Shown one piece after another: positions 51,117-52,542 of a stretch of 52,542 nt of DNA. Within the stretch, counting starts at the first letter, position 1. The number at the start of each line of letters is the position of its first letter. Source of the stretch: Oscillospiraceae bacterium (GTDB lineage: Bacteria; Bacillota; Clostridia; Oscillospirales; Ruminococcaceae); NCBI GenBank assembly GCA_012520915.1, contig JAAYNJ010000018.1, positions 1 to 52,542 of the forward strand, read 5' to 3'. Below the pieces are notes generated by a model. That model ran no database searches. It saw only the letters and a list, made by a program, of their open reading frames with translations, and was not told the origin of the DNA. Both the position numbers and the translations under genes were made by a program.

Positions 51117-52355
51117 TCAGCCTTCAATCATCATGTCGCTGTTCGGGGTATCCGGAACGGAAAATTCTTTTGTTGTGGGCATCCCCTCAACTAAATCAGG
51201 CTCCGGAAAGGCAATAAAGTCTTCCAAAGTAATTCCGGAGATGATTTCATACGAATCGAGAGACTCGTCGTATTCGCCAAGCTCCAGAGGTTTCTTTACC
51301 AACTTTCCGTTTCCGTTATCCGCGAACACAAATGGAGAGCTATCTATATCAACAAGGAAAAAAGATGGCAGCCATAGGCCTTCATTTTGCGTGCCTTGGC
51401 CAAGATCGGGCTCTATAGTCAAATGTTGGCCAATCATCAAGCCTTCCGTGCTGCTTATATCTGTATAAAAAGAGTATTTAGAAGCGCTTGAAGAAGCGGA
51501 TTCAGGACCATAATAAAATTTATCATCCCCTGAACTTTGCGGTTTACCCATATCTATCTCTATTATTGTGCCTTTCCATGTTTTTTGCTCATCTATTTTA
51601 GAGCGCAGTATAACCGGCATACCCAACGATATCGAATGTATGTTGAGTTCGCTAATAGTACCTTTAACTCTAAAGTCCCCTCCCTTTACAATTATCATGA
51701 AGGCAGGATATGCAGTCTCGAGCTCGGAGCTGCCGTGTTTAGGTTCATTTATCGTTTGAACAGTACCGGACAATGTTGAGGTAATGACTGAACTCTCCAG
51801 ACTTTTTTTAAGTTGCTCATACTCAAGCTGTTTGGTTTTTATACTGTAATCTGTTTGGGAGATATTTGCCAAAAGGCTTTGTATCTGAAGGGTATAGTCA
51901 ATCTGATGTTCAGCAGGCACGGTACTTTTTTCTTTTTCCAGGAAGACTATCTCATCTCTATTGGATTTTACAGTATTTTTCATTCCTTCTATGTCGAGCT
52001 CGACCTGCCGCATCTGTCTTACAATGTTTTCGGTTTTTAGCGAGTACAGTTTATCTCCCTCTTTGACTTCATCGCCGACTTCGACGAATATTTCGTCTAA
52101 TTCTCTATCCGAATCGATTTTAAGTTCCAAGATATCCTGAGATTCAACGACGCCTAAATATCTGTTTGCAAAACCGACATAACCAAGCCCCGTAATTTCA
52201 GAAACGGATGAAACATAAACCTTTCTATTTCCGGCATTTTCGGATGATAAAAATTTAATTGCAAAAAAAACAACACAAATAATTATAATTGAGATTGCTG
52301 CTATTATAAACGCTGTTTTTTTTGTACGTTGTTTGACAATTTTTTCTTTTGGCAT
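51117..52355 (-). CDS. HlyD/MacA-like adaptor, first copy in operon
   Basis: A 412-residue adaptor: N-terminal anchor (TAFIIAAISIIIICVVFFAI), lipoyl half (IFVEVGDEVKEGDKLYSLKT), a coiled-coil hairpin (about residues 100 to 170: QVELDIEGMKNTVKSN, then YSIKTKQLEYEQLKKSL), second lipoyl half and barrel (GTISELNIHSISLGMPV), and the end IISGITLEDFIAFPEP, which is shared with the second adaptor. Start ATG at 52355 has GGAG seven bases upstream; an open frame of 12 more codons has none. First gene of the exporter operon. Confidence 0.87.
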   Translation of the reverse strand: MPKEKIVKQRTKKTAFIIAAISIIIICVVFFAIKFLSSENAGNRKVYVSSVSEITGLGYVGFANRYLGVVESQDILELKIDSDRELDEIFVEVGDEVKEGDKLYSLKTENIVRQMRQVELDIEGMKNTVKSNRDEIVFLEKEKSTVPAEHQIDYTLQIQSLLANISQTDYSIKTKQLEYEQLKKSLESSVITSTLSGTVQTINEPKHGSSELETAYPAFMIIVKGGDFRVKGTISELNIHSISLGMPVILRSKIDEQKTWKGTIIEIDMGKPQSSGDDKFYYGPESASSSASKYSFYTDISSTEGLMIGQHLTIEPDLGQGTQNEGLWLPSFFLVDIDSSPFVFADNGNGKLVKKPLELGEYDESLDSYEIISGITLEDFIAFPEPDLVEGMPTTKEFSVPDTPNSDMMIEG

Positions 52356-52416
52356 ATTTATCTCCGGTAAGATTACTTGTTCTAAAATCAAAATAGATGA
52401 TGAATGATAATTCAGG

Positions 52417-52445
52417 TTGATTTTGTAAATCCACTATGATATATT
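52417..52445 (+). promoter_or_regulatory. tRNA-Pro promoter
   Basis: TTGATT (52417-52422), 17-base spacer, TATATT (52440-52445), ending 9 bases before the tRNA. Confidence 0.75.
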
Positions 52446-52454
52446 ACCTGTTAT

Positions 52455-52531
52455 CCGGGTGTAGCGCAGTTTGGTAGCGCGCTTGAATGGGGTTCAAGAG
52501 GCCGCAGGTTCGACTCCTGTCACTCGGACCA
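52455..52531 (+). tRNA. tRNA-Pro (GGG)
   Basis: A full cloverleaf of 77 bases: acceptor CCGGGTG/CACTCGG, D-arm GCGC...GCGC, anticodon stem CTTGA/TCAAG with loop ATGGGGT giving anticodon GGG, T-arm GCAGG/CCTGT with loop TTCGACT, discriminator A and encoded CCA. It reads proline codons CCC and CCU. Confidence 0.96.
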
Positions 52532-52542
52532 AACAGATACGG

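Overview
The window is a low-GC, Gram-positive type chromosome segment, most likely from an anaerobic member of the Clostridia. This rests on A+T-rich codons, strong AGGAGG-type ribosome sites, many TTG/GTG starts, a CIRCE operator on groESL, a T-box on alaS, a comEC-holA pair, a PPi-type phosphofructokinase, a type III glutamine synthetase and ammonia-dependent AsnA. The genus cannot be read from the sequence alone.

Bases 1 to about 12,194 are the early/lysogeny half of a temperate prophage; its late half lies off the left edge. Leftward genes run from a Cro-like protein (8453) through small DNA-binding and membrane proteins to a YqaJ nuclease/RecT recombination pair, a DnaD-like initiator and DnaC-like loader, a junction resolvase-like nuclease, small DUF proteins and an ArpU-like late regulator. 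Rightward genes are a repressor, an ImmA protease, a TM2-domain protein, a NYN-domain nuclease preceded by a structured leader RNA, and a tyrosine integrase. Right after the integrase is the 3' end of a tRNA-Leu gene, taken as attR. Facing early and repressor promoters with shared operator half-sites form the genetic switch. A HEPN-domain gene pair is inserted backwards in the early operon.

From 12.2 to 20.8 kb the host chromosome carries a GC-richer orphan UDP-GlcNAc 2-epimerase, an ABC-F ATPase, an MBOAT/DHHW O-acetylation pair, an FMN-binding lipoprotein divergent from a Gx-family membrane protein, and a diacylglycerol-kinase-family lipid kinase.

From 20.8 to 41.2 kb are housekeeping genes: CIRCE-groES-groEL; T-box-alaS-HIT-phosphoribosyltransferase-ATP-cone; comEC-holA; fba divergent from a PPi-PFK and a flavin-type oxidase; an asnA-glnN ammonia assimilation operon divergent from a tightly coupled murD, methionine-gamma-lyase-like and large membrane protein operon.

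From 41.2 to 47.5 kb there are five nucleoside hydrolase paralogues and a HAD phosphatase, all leftward. From 47.5 to 52.4 kb is a MacB-like ABC exporter operon with two HlyD-like adaptors. The window ends with tRNA-Pro(GGG) and its promoter.

Best candidates for something undescribed: the structured RNA plus NYN nuclease module (10.2 to 11.0 kb), the HEPN pair with an unrecognised partner (5.9 to 6.7 kb), and the five-gene nucleoside hydrolase array with differing active-site residues.
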